Notes: generated from the sequence alone by a model not told the origin. A DNA stretch of 6,558 nucleotides from Stygibacter sp964604155 (GCA_964604155.1 CAZRXY010000088.1:1-6558); one strand, 5' to 3'. Shown: positions 1 to 5,775, counted from the stretch's first letter. Translations and numbers: made by a program.

Positions 1-136
1 GGATGTGAGGATGTGAGGATGAGAAGATGAGAGGATGAGAGGATGAGAGGATGAGAGGATGAGAGGATGAGAGGATGTGAGGATGTGAGGATGTGAGGAT
101 GAGAGGATGAGAGGATGAGAGGATGAGAAAATGCGA
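1..136. repeat. 8-bp tandem repeat array (GGATGAGA / GGATGTGA)
   Basis: Sixteen consecutive 8-bp units fill 1-128, and a decayed seventeenth (AAATGCGA) covers 129-136. Two main variants occur in runs: GGATGTGA at units 1-2 and 10-12 (73-96), and GGATGAGA at most other units. Unit 4 is AGATGAGA. The array starts at the window edge, so its true length is unknown. TGA occurs in every unit and 8 is not a multiple of 3, so all plus-strand frames are closed. The minus strand is open only because of its composition. I see no gene here. The clustering of variants suggests growth by slippage or unequal exchange of multi-unit segments. Confidence 0.97.
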
Positions 137-197
137 AAGAGAGTTTAGTAAAACATTTCTTTGTTCGTGTGGTTGGTGTGGTTCGTGGTAGAAAAAA

Positions 198-330
198 AAG
201 AGAAGATTATGAACCGCGGAAATCACGGAACTACACAGAAGCAAGAAAAGAGGAATAAAGAGTAATAAATAGGATTAGCATAATTTCTTGTCTTACATTT
301 TTCAGTGTCATTCAGAGCCTTCAGTGGTTA
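198..330. repeat. Dispersed imperfect-palindrome repeat, copy 1
   Basis: This copy begins AAGAGAAGATTATGAACCGC and ends with TTCAGTGGTTA. Its second half (TTCAGTGTCATTCAGAGCCT at 301-320, then TCAGTGGTT) is roughly the reverse complement of its first half (GAACCGCGGAAATCACGGAA at 211-230, then CTACACAGAA). It could therefore fold into a long imperfect hairpin. The pairing is clearer in copy 2, which follows directly. No open frame of note is present. It looks like a non-coding dispersed element, but the family cannot be named from the sequence alone. Confidence 0.8.
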
Positions 331-335
331 AAAAG

Positions 336-490
336 AAGAGAAGATTATGAACCGCCAACTACGAACAATGTTCGACATGGCAGGCGGAAATCACGGAACT
401 ACACAGAAGGAATAAAAGAGGGGAAAAATGAATAGTATAATTTCTTTTCTTACATTCTTCAGCGTCATTCCGCGCCTTAAGCGGTTGATA
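336..490. repeat. Dispersed imperfect-palindrome repeat, copy 2 (with 30-bp insert)
   Basis: This copy repeats 198-330 almost base for base: AAGAGAAGATTATGAACCGC, then GGAAATCACGGAACTACACA, then a pyrimidine-rich TTTCTTTTCTTACATTCTTC. It differs mainly by a 30-bp insertion at 356-385. The right arm (TTCAGCGTCATTCCGCGCC at 458-476, ending in GCGGTT) reverse-complements to a sequence sharing AACCGC, CGGAA and GAA in register with the left arm. That gives an imperfect stem of about 30 bp around an A/T-rich centre. The two copies lie head to tail, only 5 bp apart. Confidence 0.8.
356..385. repeat. 30-bp hairpin-like insert inside repeat copy 2
   Basis: Copy 1 reads GAACCGC|GGAAATC without interruption (211-223). 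Copy 2 has 30 extra bases at the bar. The insert is centred on CGAACAATGTTCG (362-374), an inverted pair CGAAC/GTTCG around AAT. With the flanking CCGCC (352-356) and GGCGG (383-387) it forms a nested inverted repeat. The end could be placed a base or two either way because GC repeats at the junction. Confidence 0.75.
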
Positions 491-611
491 AAAAAAAGAG
501 TATCCTGTGAACCGCAAAAAGAGATTTATGATAAACAGCCTGTAGTTTCACGCAGAACAGACAAAAATTTCCCAGAAAAATGACGGCAAACCTTGAATAT
601 CTTTTTTGATG
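491..611. other. Gene-free leader with a third repeat fragment
   Basis: This gap contains one further GAACCGC (509-515), followed by CAAAAAGAGATTTATG and TTTCACGCAGAACAG (547-560). This resembles the start of the upstream repeats but diverges quickly, so I read it as a decayed fragment. I see no coding sequence of useful length, no tRNA and no clear terminator. The 137-197 gap before copy 1 is also empty apart from a GT-rich stretch with near-repeats (TTCGTGTGG, TTGGTGTGG, TTCGTGGT at 164-189). Confidence 0.5.
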
Positions 612-617
612 TATAAT
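612..617 (+). promoter_or_regulatory. Possible -10 element for the 692 gene
   Basis: TATAAT is an exact match to the sigma-70 -10 consensus and lies about 75 bp before the chosen start codon. The only -35-like hexamer nearby is TTGAAT at 593-598, which leaves a 13-bp spacer and is too short for a standard promoter. The local sequence is very AT-rich, so a chance match is quite possible. FCB promoters often differ from sigma-70 consensus, which lowers confidence further. Confidence 0.3.
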
Positions 618-680
618 TTTTAGTTGCCATAAATTTTACAAATTCAATGATGGCACGGGTGAGTAAATTTGATTATCACT

Positions 681-686
681 GGAGGA
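681..686 (+). promoter_or_regulatory. Ribosome binding site that sets the start at 692
   Basis: GGAGGA lies six bases (from its GGAGG core) before the ATG at 692. The upstream in-frame ATGs at 647 and 650 have no comparable purine-rich site. Starting at 692 also places a hydrophobic signal sequence at the very N-terminus, whereas the longer form would put fifteen mostly polar residues before it. Confidence 0.85.
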
Positions 687-691
687 ATAGA

Positions 692-2518
692 ATGTATAAA
701 ATGCTGATGCTAATATTTGTGTTTTTTTTATCAGGGATATTGTATTCACACACACGATCGGACCTGGAAGCTATGAGAAATGAAAAGGAAATGTGGATAA
801 TTGGCAAGGGAGAAGCCAGCTCTGAAACCGCAGCAGATAGAATGGCTATTAATGACCTGTTATCGCAGATATCCGTTCAAGTGGAGGGTTCTTTCACTAA
901 TATAATCGAAGAGGATAATGGTAATATAAAAGAATACTGTTCTTCAGCAATCAAAACGTATTCTGCCGCCCGTTTGGAAGCAGCTCAGCGCAGCATCTTT
1001 GATTCCGACAGTAATTACATTGTATATCGCTATATCAAGGTAGAGGACAGAAACAAAATTTTTGAGCAGAGAGAAAATCTGATTAAGGATTATGCCAGAA
1101 GAGCAGATGATGCTGAAAAAGAATTACGGATTGGTGATGCTTTACAAAATTACTATTGGTCTCTGGTGCTATTGCGAACCCATCCTGATTGGGATAAAAT
1201 AGAGCAGATTTTTAACGGTACTGAGGAAACTCTTATTTCTTATCTCCCAGACCGTATCAGCAGAATTTTCAGCCTGCTTGATCTGAGTATTTCTGAGCAG
1301 AGATTTGATGAAAAAAATAAATTGAGTCTGATCACAGTTTCGGTTGATTTTGCTGATAAACCGGTGCAAAACCTCGATCTTAAGTATTATCTGGGTAATG
1401 ACTGGTCAATTCCTACAGGAGTATCACGTGGTAAGGCGTTGCTGGAATTTTTGACTACGCTGCAAGAAGTACCTATACCCCTAAGCATAAATATTATGTA
1501 TAATGATTTCCAAAAAGCTTCTCATAATAATGACTTGCGCAATGTATTAGAAGAAATGGAAGTATTAGGTATATGCCCGGTGTTTAGAAATAGCCGCTTT
1601 GATCTCGGTATAGAAGAGAATGTGATAAAATCACCAAGTCAGCCCGAAATTTTATTGCAGGCTGGTAATGAAGCCTTCCTTACAGATTTATACGAACAGC
1701 AGGTAAATAGATTATGCAGTTATCTTGCTAATAGTGCAAGCAGTGATCCGCAATCCATATTTACCCAGACAGGCTGGGAAGATTATCAGAAAATCCTGCA
1801 ATACGGTAATGCCAGATTGATAGATAATCGCCCACAATTGACTATTGATAAAATAAACGACAAGGTATATATGCGTGGTTTACCCGTGCAATTCAATTTC
1901 CCGCAAAGCGGCAGAACTATCAGTGAAGAACTGGTTATCAGCTTTGATAAAACCCGCCGGATAGATAAAATTAAGTTTGCCCTTTCGGATCTTGCTGTTC
2001 ACGATATAATGGATAAGCTTCAGGCTTCGGATGAGGAGAAATACCATCTTGTGAATTTTATTGAAGAATATAAAACTGCCTACTGCACGAAAAACATAGA
2101 TTTTATTGAGAAAGTATTCGATGATAATGCACTTATCATTGTGGGCCAAATGCTCAAAGATGATGAAATCCAGATCGAGGGTATGTATAATTCGCTGGGA
2201 AAAAGCTGGAAAGCTGTGCAGTATTCCAAGCAGGATTATGTGAAAAACTTAAGAAGGCTTTATGCAATAAATGAATATGTGAACCTGCATTTTGAAGATA
2301 ATATTATCACCAAAACAAATGATGAAAATTCGCGGATTTTCGGTTTGCAGATACATCAATATTACTATAGCCAGACTTATGCCGATGAAGGCTACCTCTT
2401 TCTTATGTTTGATCTCACAGATAACACCAGACCCAGCATTTACGTCCGCACCTGGCAACCAGAAAAAAATCCGGACGGTTCGATATACGGCTTGGATAAT
2501 TTCTATCTTCCCCGATAA
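692..2518 (+). CDS. Exported LPP20-like protein with NTF2-like C-terminal region
   Basis: The protein has 608 residues from the ATG at 692. Residues 1-20 are a signal-type hydrophobic stretch (MLMLIFVFFLSG) with no obvious lipobox cysteine, so a soluble periplasmic or outer-surface location is likely. Residues 34-120 (WIIGKGEASSETAADRMAI, then a QISVQVEGSF strand) have the look of LPP20-family domains: a short strand, then a long helix of the type found in small envelope lipoproteins. Residues 121-172 form a charged helical hairpin (ARRADDAEKELRIGDAL). Residues 207-430 look like two beta-rich domains. Residues 447-590 resemble an NTF2-like fold, with a helix EEYKTAYCTKNIDFIEKVF and a closing VRTWQP motif. 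From memory, similar multi-domain proteins occur in Bacteroides. No catalytic motif is visible and the molecular role is unknown. It starts a probable operon with the PEGA gene 30 bp downstream. A purely structural envelope role is the main alternative to ligand binding. Confidence 0.85.
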   Translation: MYKMLMLIFVFFLSGILYSHTRSDLEAMRNEKEMWIIGKGEASSETAADRMAINDLLSQISVQVEGSFTNIIEEDNGNIKEYCSSAIKTYSAARLEAAQRSIFDSDSNYIVYRYIKVEDRNKIFEQRENLIKDYARRADDAEKELRIGDALQNYYWSLVLLRTHPDWDKIEQIFNGTEETLISYLPDRISRIFSLLDLSISEQRFDEKNKLSLITVSVDFADKPVQNLDLKYYLGNDWSIPTGVSRGKALLEFLTTLQEVPIPLSINIMYNDFQKASHNNDLRNVLEEMEVLGICPVFRNSRFDLGIEENVIKSPSQPEILLQAGNEAFLTDLYEQQVNRLCSYLANSASSDPQSIFTQTGWEDYQKILQYGNARLIDNRPQLTIDKINDKVYMRGLPVQFNFPQSGRTISEELVISFDKTRRIDKIKFALSDLAVHDIMDKLQASDEEKYHLVNFIEEYKTAYCTKNIDFIEKVFDDNALIIVGQMLKDDEIQIEGMYNSLGKSWKAVQYSKQDYVKNLRRLYAINEYVNLHFEDNIITKTNDENSRIFGLQIHQYYYSQTYADEGYLFLMFDLTDNTRPSIYVRTWQPEKNPDGSIYGLDNFYLPR

Positions 2519-2521
2519 ATT

Positions 2522-2548
2522 TTAATATAATATTAAGGAGTTTAAATC
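2522..2548 (+). promoter_or_regulatory. AT palindrome overlapping the PEGA gene ribosome binding site
   Basis: TTAATATAATATTAA (2522-2536) is an inverted repeat with 7-bp arms around one A. Its last two bases are the first two of the Shine-Dalgarno AAGGAG (2535-2540). The GTG start follows at 2549 after eight bases. The stem is all A/T and would be weak as RNA. It could be a protein-binding site or chance in an AT-rich gap. The Shine-Dalgarno itself is convincing and supports the GTG start. Confidence 0.6.
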
Positions 2549-4528
2549 GTGAAACAAAGAATACTGATAGTTCTTTTGCTCTGGTTTTCAATTATTTTCT
2601 CTGCCGAAATGGTAGTCACAAAGGAACTGATAAAAGAACCCGGAGATCTCACACTGCGGCAATCTCCCAGACGCGATCACAGCGGAAATTATTGTGCACT
2701 TATCAAGATAAACACAAACCTTATGCCCTTTGATAAGATAGAATCTAATCTCACTCCTGTAGCTGTTGAAAATAAGACCGGCGAGGTCTGGGTCTATCTT
2801 TCCCCCGGCGAAAAAAGGCTCTATCTTGATAAAACAGGTTTTGCCCGTTTGATCTACGATATTAAGCTGCAATTGGAGAGCAATTCGGTTTATTCGCTCA
2901 CCATCAGAGAAAGTGGCGCCATCCCTTCCATAGAAAATGTGGTCTTACTTACATTTAATCTTAACCAGGAAGAAGTGGTGATCAGCCGTGAAGGAAAAGC
3001 TCCCATTATTGCCCGTTCTACCGTAGCACCCTTCAGACTTCCACCCGGTAAATACTCTTTCACCTTCCAAAAAGAGGGCTTTCAAACCCAGACCCAGGAG
3101 ATTATCCTGCAAAATGATGCCTCTTATGATATAAATATGCAGCCTGGCTCGAGTAGAGTGAGCTTCTCGGCTCCCGGCATTTTAACTATAGATTCTAACC
3201 CTTCCAGCTCAGAAGTGGAGCTTAATGGACAAAAGGTTGGAGTTACTCCGTATCAGGGCAGCCATTATGCCGGTGAATATACCATCACTCTACGCAAAGA
3301 CCTCTATCACCCTGCCAGCAGAACTTTTACGCTGCATCCCGGTGAAACTCTGGAAGTACCCCTTGAACTGCTGAAACCGCGCTTCGGATATCTAAAGGTG
3401 AGCACCACTCCCGGCTCCGCAGATATTTATCTCGATGAAAAGCTGCTCGGTAAATCACCAATCAAAAAACAGATTATCCCCAGCGGAGACCATGTCCTGC
3501 GGATTGCTCTGGATAAATACAAAACACATCAGCTCAATTTCACCGTTCAAGATGGTGAAGAACCTGACATTAATATAGACCTTGAACCAAACTTTGCTCG
3601 TATGGAAATAAATTCTGCCCCTGTGACCGGAGCAAGTGTTTTGATAGACGGCATATATGCAGGCACTACTCCCTATATTGAGCCGATGATGCCGGCGGGC
3701 TCTTATACCATCAGCGTAGAAAAAGAATTATGGAGTGGCACCTCAGAAACCATCATCATCGAACCGCAAATGCCGTTTACAAGAACCCTCGTGCTCACTA
3801 AAGATTTTGGCACACTCAGTATTTCCGCCCCCGGAAGCACTATATTTATAGATGATAAAGAAGTAGCAAAAGATAGCTATGAAAAAAATCTTAAACCCGG
3901 AAGCTATAAACTGAAAGCCGCAAAAGAAAAACATCATGATGACCAAAAAGAAGTTTTTGTCAATATTGGCGAAACCAGACAAATACATTTAGACCCGGTT
4001 CCCAGGTTAGGTAGTATATCAGTTTTAGCTGTAGAAAAAAGCAGCCCTGCAAACAGTATCAAGGGCGCAAGAATTTATCTTGATAACGAAGACAGCAAAA
4101 AAGAAACCCCGGCAGTTCTGGAATTGCTTCATGGTGAATATGAACTTAAACTTGAACATTCCAGATACCTGGACAGTATAAAAAAGATAGACATCATAGA
4201 AGGTGAAAGCAAGACAATAACCTTTGAACTGGATACCTATCAGGGCTCAATGCTGGCTAAGAAAAATACCTGGAAAAGGAATAGCTGGCTGGGGTTTACT
4301 GCAGGAGCCTTGCTTGTCGGCGGAGGATTTTACTGCAATATGCAAGCTAACGATTATTTTGAAAAATATCAAAGCACCGGAATTACTGCAAAAACCCTCG
4401 ATTATAAGCAGAAAACACAGGATTTTGAAAGTTACCGTGATTATTGCTATTACGCCGCCTCCGGGGCTGCCGTATATATGTTCTATTGCTGGATAAAGAC
4501 CTCTATTTATGGAAGTAAAACTAAATAA
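2549..4528 (+). CDS. PEGA-repeat exported protein with C-terminal membrane segments
   Basis: The protein has 659 residues from a GTG start. Residues 1-18 are a signal sequence ending FSA. Residues 20-125 form a beta domain with CALIKI, GEVWVYLSPG and SVYSLTI. From memory, this type is shared with Bacteroidetes envelope proteins that also carry PEGA repeats. About six PEGA-type repeats follow at roughly 134-197 (degenerate), 211-275, 279-346, 350-416, 420-483 and 487-562. The clearest have a P.S/G.A.V.IDG core, G.TP (VGVTPY, AGTTPY) and a GxY strand (AGEYTI, AGSYTI, PGSYKL). PEGA domains are small beta modules common on surface and cell-wall-associated proteins. Residues 579-598 and 632-649 are hydrophobic segments around a charged loop, so the C-terminus is probably anchored in a membrane with the repeats in the periplasm. 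The 30-bp gap after the upstream gene implies co-transcription and a shared envelope role. The exact function is not known. Confidence 0.9.
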   Translation: MKQRILIVLLLWFSIIFSAEMVVTKELIKEPGDLTLRQSPRRDHSGNYCALIKINTNLMPFDKIESNLTPVAVENKTGEVWVYLSPGEKRLYLDKTGFARLIYDIKLQLESNSVYSLTIRESGAIPSIENVVLLTFNLNQEEVVISREGKAPIIARSTVAPFRLPPGKYSFTFQKEGFQTQTQEIILQNDASYDINMQPGSSRVSFSAPGILTIDSNPSSSEVELNGQKVGVTPYQGSHYAGEYTITLRKDLYHPASRTFTLHPGETLEVPLELLKPRFGYLKVSTTPGSADIYLDEKLLGKSPIKKQIIPSGDHVLRIALDKYKTHQLNFTVQDGEEPDINIDLEPNFARMEINSAPVTGASVLIDGIYAGTTPYIEPMMPAGSYTISVEKELWSGTSETIIIEPQMPFTRTLVLTKDFGTLSISAPGSTIFIDDKEVAKDSYEKNLKPGSYKLKAAKEKHHDDQKEVFVNIGETRQIHLDPVPRLGSISVLAVEKSSPANSIKGARIYLDNEDSKKETPAVLELLHGEYELKLEHSRYLDSIKKIDIIEGESKTITFELDTYQGSMLAKKNTWKRNSWLGFTAGALLVGGGFYCNMQANDYFEKYQSTGITAKTLDYKQKTQDFESYRDYCYYAASGAAVYMFYCWIKTSIYGSKTK

Positions 4529-4533
4529 GAACA

Positions 4534-4887
4534 GTGCAACCCCTTCGGGGTTGAGGCCGGTTGGTTGTTTGAATCCACAGGTTTCGCTTCGCTTAACCTG
4601 TGGCTATTATAGTGCAACCCCTTCGGGGTCAAGTCCTGGGAGCTGCGAGCTCCATCTCGTAGATTTAAATAAGAAAAAACACAACAAATCAATTCCTTCG
4701 GGGTTAAAACTAAATCCAATAAAACAGAGATTTATAAATTATAGCCAAAAAATAAATCCGATGATACAGCAAAACCCGTTGACAAACAATCCTACCCCAA
4801 CGGGGTGCAACAATAATAGCCACAGGTTGAGCTGGCGAAACCTGTGGGACAAGACCAAACCAAACCCCAACCCTGAAGGGGTTGCAC
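4534..4887. repeat. Left structured repeat block
   Basis: The block is a mirror-ordered set of hairpins. H1 is CAACCCC-TTC-GGGGTTG (4537-4553). H2 is a 9-bp stem CCACAGGTT/AACCTGTGG (4575-4603) with loop TCGCTTCGCTT. H3 is ACCCC-TTC-GGGGT (4617-4629). An extra stem GGAGCT-GCG-AGCTCC lies at 4639-4653. An A/T-rich middle includes a decayed CCTTCGGGGTT (4695-4705). Then come H3' ACCCC-AAC-GGGGT (4794-4806), H2' CCACAGGTT/AACCTGTGG (4820-4847) and H1' CAACCC-TGA-GGGGTTG-type (4868-4884). The outer 10 bases, GTGCAACCCC and GGGGTTGCAC, are exact inverted copies. The transposase Shine-Dalgarno begins at the next base. No U-tract follows any hairpin, so these are not standard terminators. Confidence 0.9.
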
Positions 4888-4891
4888 AGGA
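4888..4891 (+). promoter_or_regulatory. Weak ribosome binding site of the transposase gene
   Basis: AGGA lies six bases before the ATG at 4898 and directly abuts the terminal GCAC of the left block. It is shorter than the GGAGG sites of the host genes here, which fits low translation. Folding of hairpin H1' just upstream could affect its accessibility. No good promoter is seen for this gene: TTGACA at 4779-4784 has no -10 partner at normal spacing. Confidence 0.55.
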
Positions 4892-4897
4892 ATAATT

Positions 4898-5344
4898 ATG
4901 TCAACTTACACAAAAATATTATATCATATAGTATTCAGCACAAAAGATCGCAAAAGAACCCTCAAAATTGAAAACCGTGAGAAAATCCTGAAATATATCT
5001 GGGGTATAATCAAAAATAAAAAATGTTATTTATACCAGATTAATCTGATGGAAGACCATATACATATATTGTGTTCTTTGCACCCCTCAATGCAATTGGC
5101 AGAACTGGTTAAGTCAATAAAACTGTCCGTATCAGATTGGCTCAAAAGGGAAAATATATCCCCGGATTTCGTTGGATGGCAATCAGGTTATGGTGCCTTC
5201 ACATTATCATGGAGTGATAAGAAAAAGATAGTTGAATATATAAAAAACCAGCAGGAACATCACAAATTGTTTGATTTTAAAACAGAATACAAAAAATTAT
5301 TAGACGAATCAGGAATTGAATATGATGAGAAATATTTATCTTGA
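4898..5344 (+). CDS. IS200-like Y1/HUH transposase, REP-associated type (RAYT)
   Basis: The 148-residue protein matches the single-domain Y1_Tnp fold in length and motif order. It has an N-terminal strand YHIVFSTKDRKR (residues 9-20) and the metal-binding HIH of the HUH pair at 54-56 in MEDHIHIL. FVGWQSGYGAFTLSWS (91-106) is typical of the REP-associated subgroup. The helix VEYIKNQQEHH carries the probable nucleophile Tyr114 with Gln118 one turn later. The ending ESGIEYDEKYL is also typical. All expected catalytic residues are present and no frameshift is seen, so it may be active. Such enzymes nick and join single-stranded DNA at hairpin feet and act on REP hairpins such as those flanking this gene. 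The gene lies 10 bp after the left block and 2 bp before the right block. No TnpB or accessory gene is present. Confidence 0.93.
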   Translation: MSTYTKILYHIVFSTKDRKRTLKIENREKILKYIWGIIKNKKCYLYQINLMEDHIHILCSLHPSMQLAELVKSIKLSVSDWLKRENISPDFVGWQSGYGAFTLSWSDKKKIVEYIKNQQEHHKLFDFKTEYKKLLDESGIEYDEKYLS

Positions 5345-5346
5345 TA

Positions 5347-5758
5347 GTTCAACCCCTCAAGGGTTGAGGCCGGTTGGTTGTTTGAATCCACAGGTTTCGC
5401 TTCGCTTCACCTGTGGCTATTATAATCCAACCCCTTCGGGGTCAAAACCTGGGAACTGCGAGCTCCAGCTCGTAGATTCAAATAAAATAAAATACAAAAA
5501 AATAAACCTATCTAGATTAAATAAAAATCCAATAACACAGAGATTTATAAATAATAGCAAAATAATAAACCCGATGATAAAGCAAAACCACAGAACAAAC
5601 AATCCCACCCCAACGGGGCATAACAATGATAACCATGAGCAAAACCCGTTGACAGATGATCTTACCCCAGCGGGGTGTAACAATAATAGCCACAGGTTGT
5701 GCTGGCGAAACCTGTGGGACAAGACCAAAACAAAACACCAACCCTGAAGGGGTTGAAC
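5347..5758. repeat. Right structured repeat block (direct copy of the left block)
   Basis: This block follows the left block base by base. It has H1 CAACCCCTCAAGGGTTG (5350-5366), H2 CCACAGGT/ACCTGTGG (5388-5416), H3 around CCCCTTCGGGG (5431-5441), an A/T-rich middle of the same length, then H3' (ACCCC-AGC-GGGGT, 5664-5676), H2' (CCACAGGTT/AACCTGTGG, 5690-5717) and H1' (5739-5755). The outer 10 bases, GTTCAACCCC and GGGGTTGAAC, are exact inverted copies but differ from the left block's pair. It is 58 bp longer, accounted for by a 57-bp internal duplication plus one base. In the middle, CGAGCTCCAGCTCG (5459-5472) is a perfect inverted repeat. The left-block stem GGAGCT/AGCTCC is broken in this copy. 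Confidence 0.9.
5582..5695. repeat. 57-bp tandem duplication within the right block
   Basis: Two 57-bp units lie head to tail at 5582-5638 and 5639-5695. Both begin GCAAAACC, carry the ACCCC-(AAC/AGC)-GGGG stem and end in a form of AATAGCCACAGG. In the first unit that end has decayed to GATAACCATGA. The left block has a single counterpart (4769-4825). The second unit joins the intact H2' hairpin and the first does not. Confidence 0.88.
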
Positions 5759-5766
5759 CATAAATT

Positions 5767-5772
5767 GGAGGA
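5767..5772 (+). promoter_or_regulatory. Ribosome binding site of the lipoprotein gene
   Basis: GGAGGA lies close before the ATG at 5776 (three to four bases, slightly short spacing). It begins 8 bp after the right block ends at 5758, so the final hairpin H1' would lie in the 5' leader of any read-through transcript. No separate promoter is evident between the block and the start. Confidence 0.8.
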
Positions 5773-5775
5773 ATC

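Larger units (their letters stand above)
4534..5758 (+). mobile_element. Composite REP-type unit: hairpin block, Y1 transposase, hairpin block
   Basis: An intact IS200-like transposase gene (4898-5344) lies between two direct copies of a structured repeat (4534-4887 and 5347-5758), with only 10 and 2 bp of gap. The unit begins 5 bp after the PEGA stop codon and ends 17 bp before the next start codon. REP-associated transposases (RAYTs) are known to sit between REP hairpins that they recognise as single-stranded DNA, and the layout fits that model. The blocks are much longer and more elaborate than simple REP pairs. Whether the whole 1225-bp unit moves, or only single blocks, cannot be told from one copy. 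Confidence 0.8.

Noticed and set aside
1..136. Minus-strand coding repeat peptide in the 8-bp array
   Set aside because: The frame is open only because the unit lacks stop triplets on that strand. There is no start with a ribosome binding site and no conserved protein pattern.
647..691. Upstream in-frame start for the LPP20-like gene
   Set aside because: No ribosome binding site precedes 647, and it would put polar residues before the signal sequence. GGAGGA at 681 clearly favours 692.
4537..4553. Intrinsic terminator after the PEGA gene
   Set aside because: The stem CAACCCC/GGGGTTG is strong but is followed by GAGGCCGG, not a U-tract. It is part of the repeat block and could still slow polymerase.
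4779..4784. TTGACA as a -35 element for the transposase gene (also at 5649-5654)
   Set aside because: At 17-bp spacing the -10 position reads GGGGTG in both blocks. TAAT-like sequences lie too far away.
4509..4895. Open frame of 128 residues across the left block
   Set aside because: Its sequence (ATPSGLRPVGCLNPQVSLR and so on) is just the translated hairpin block. The same pattern recurs at 5316-5747. It overlaps the end of the PEGA gene and has no Shine-Dalgarno site. Its openness reflects the repeat, not coding.
5316..5747. Open frame of 143 residues across the right block
   Set aside because: It starts inside the transposase gene and translates the repeat block. Similarity to the left-block frame follows from DNA repeat identity.
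4534..5758. CRISPR array
   Set aside because: The repeated units are hairpin modules in mirror order with no regular spacer spacing, and no cas genes are present.
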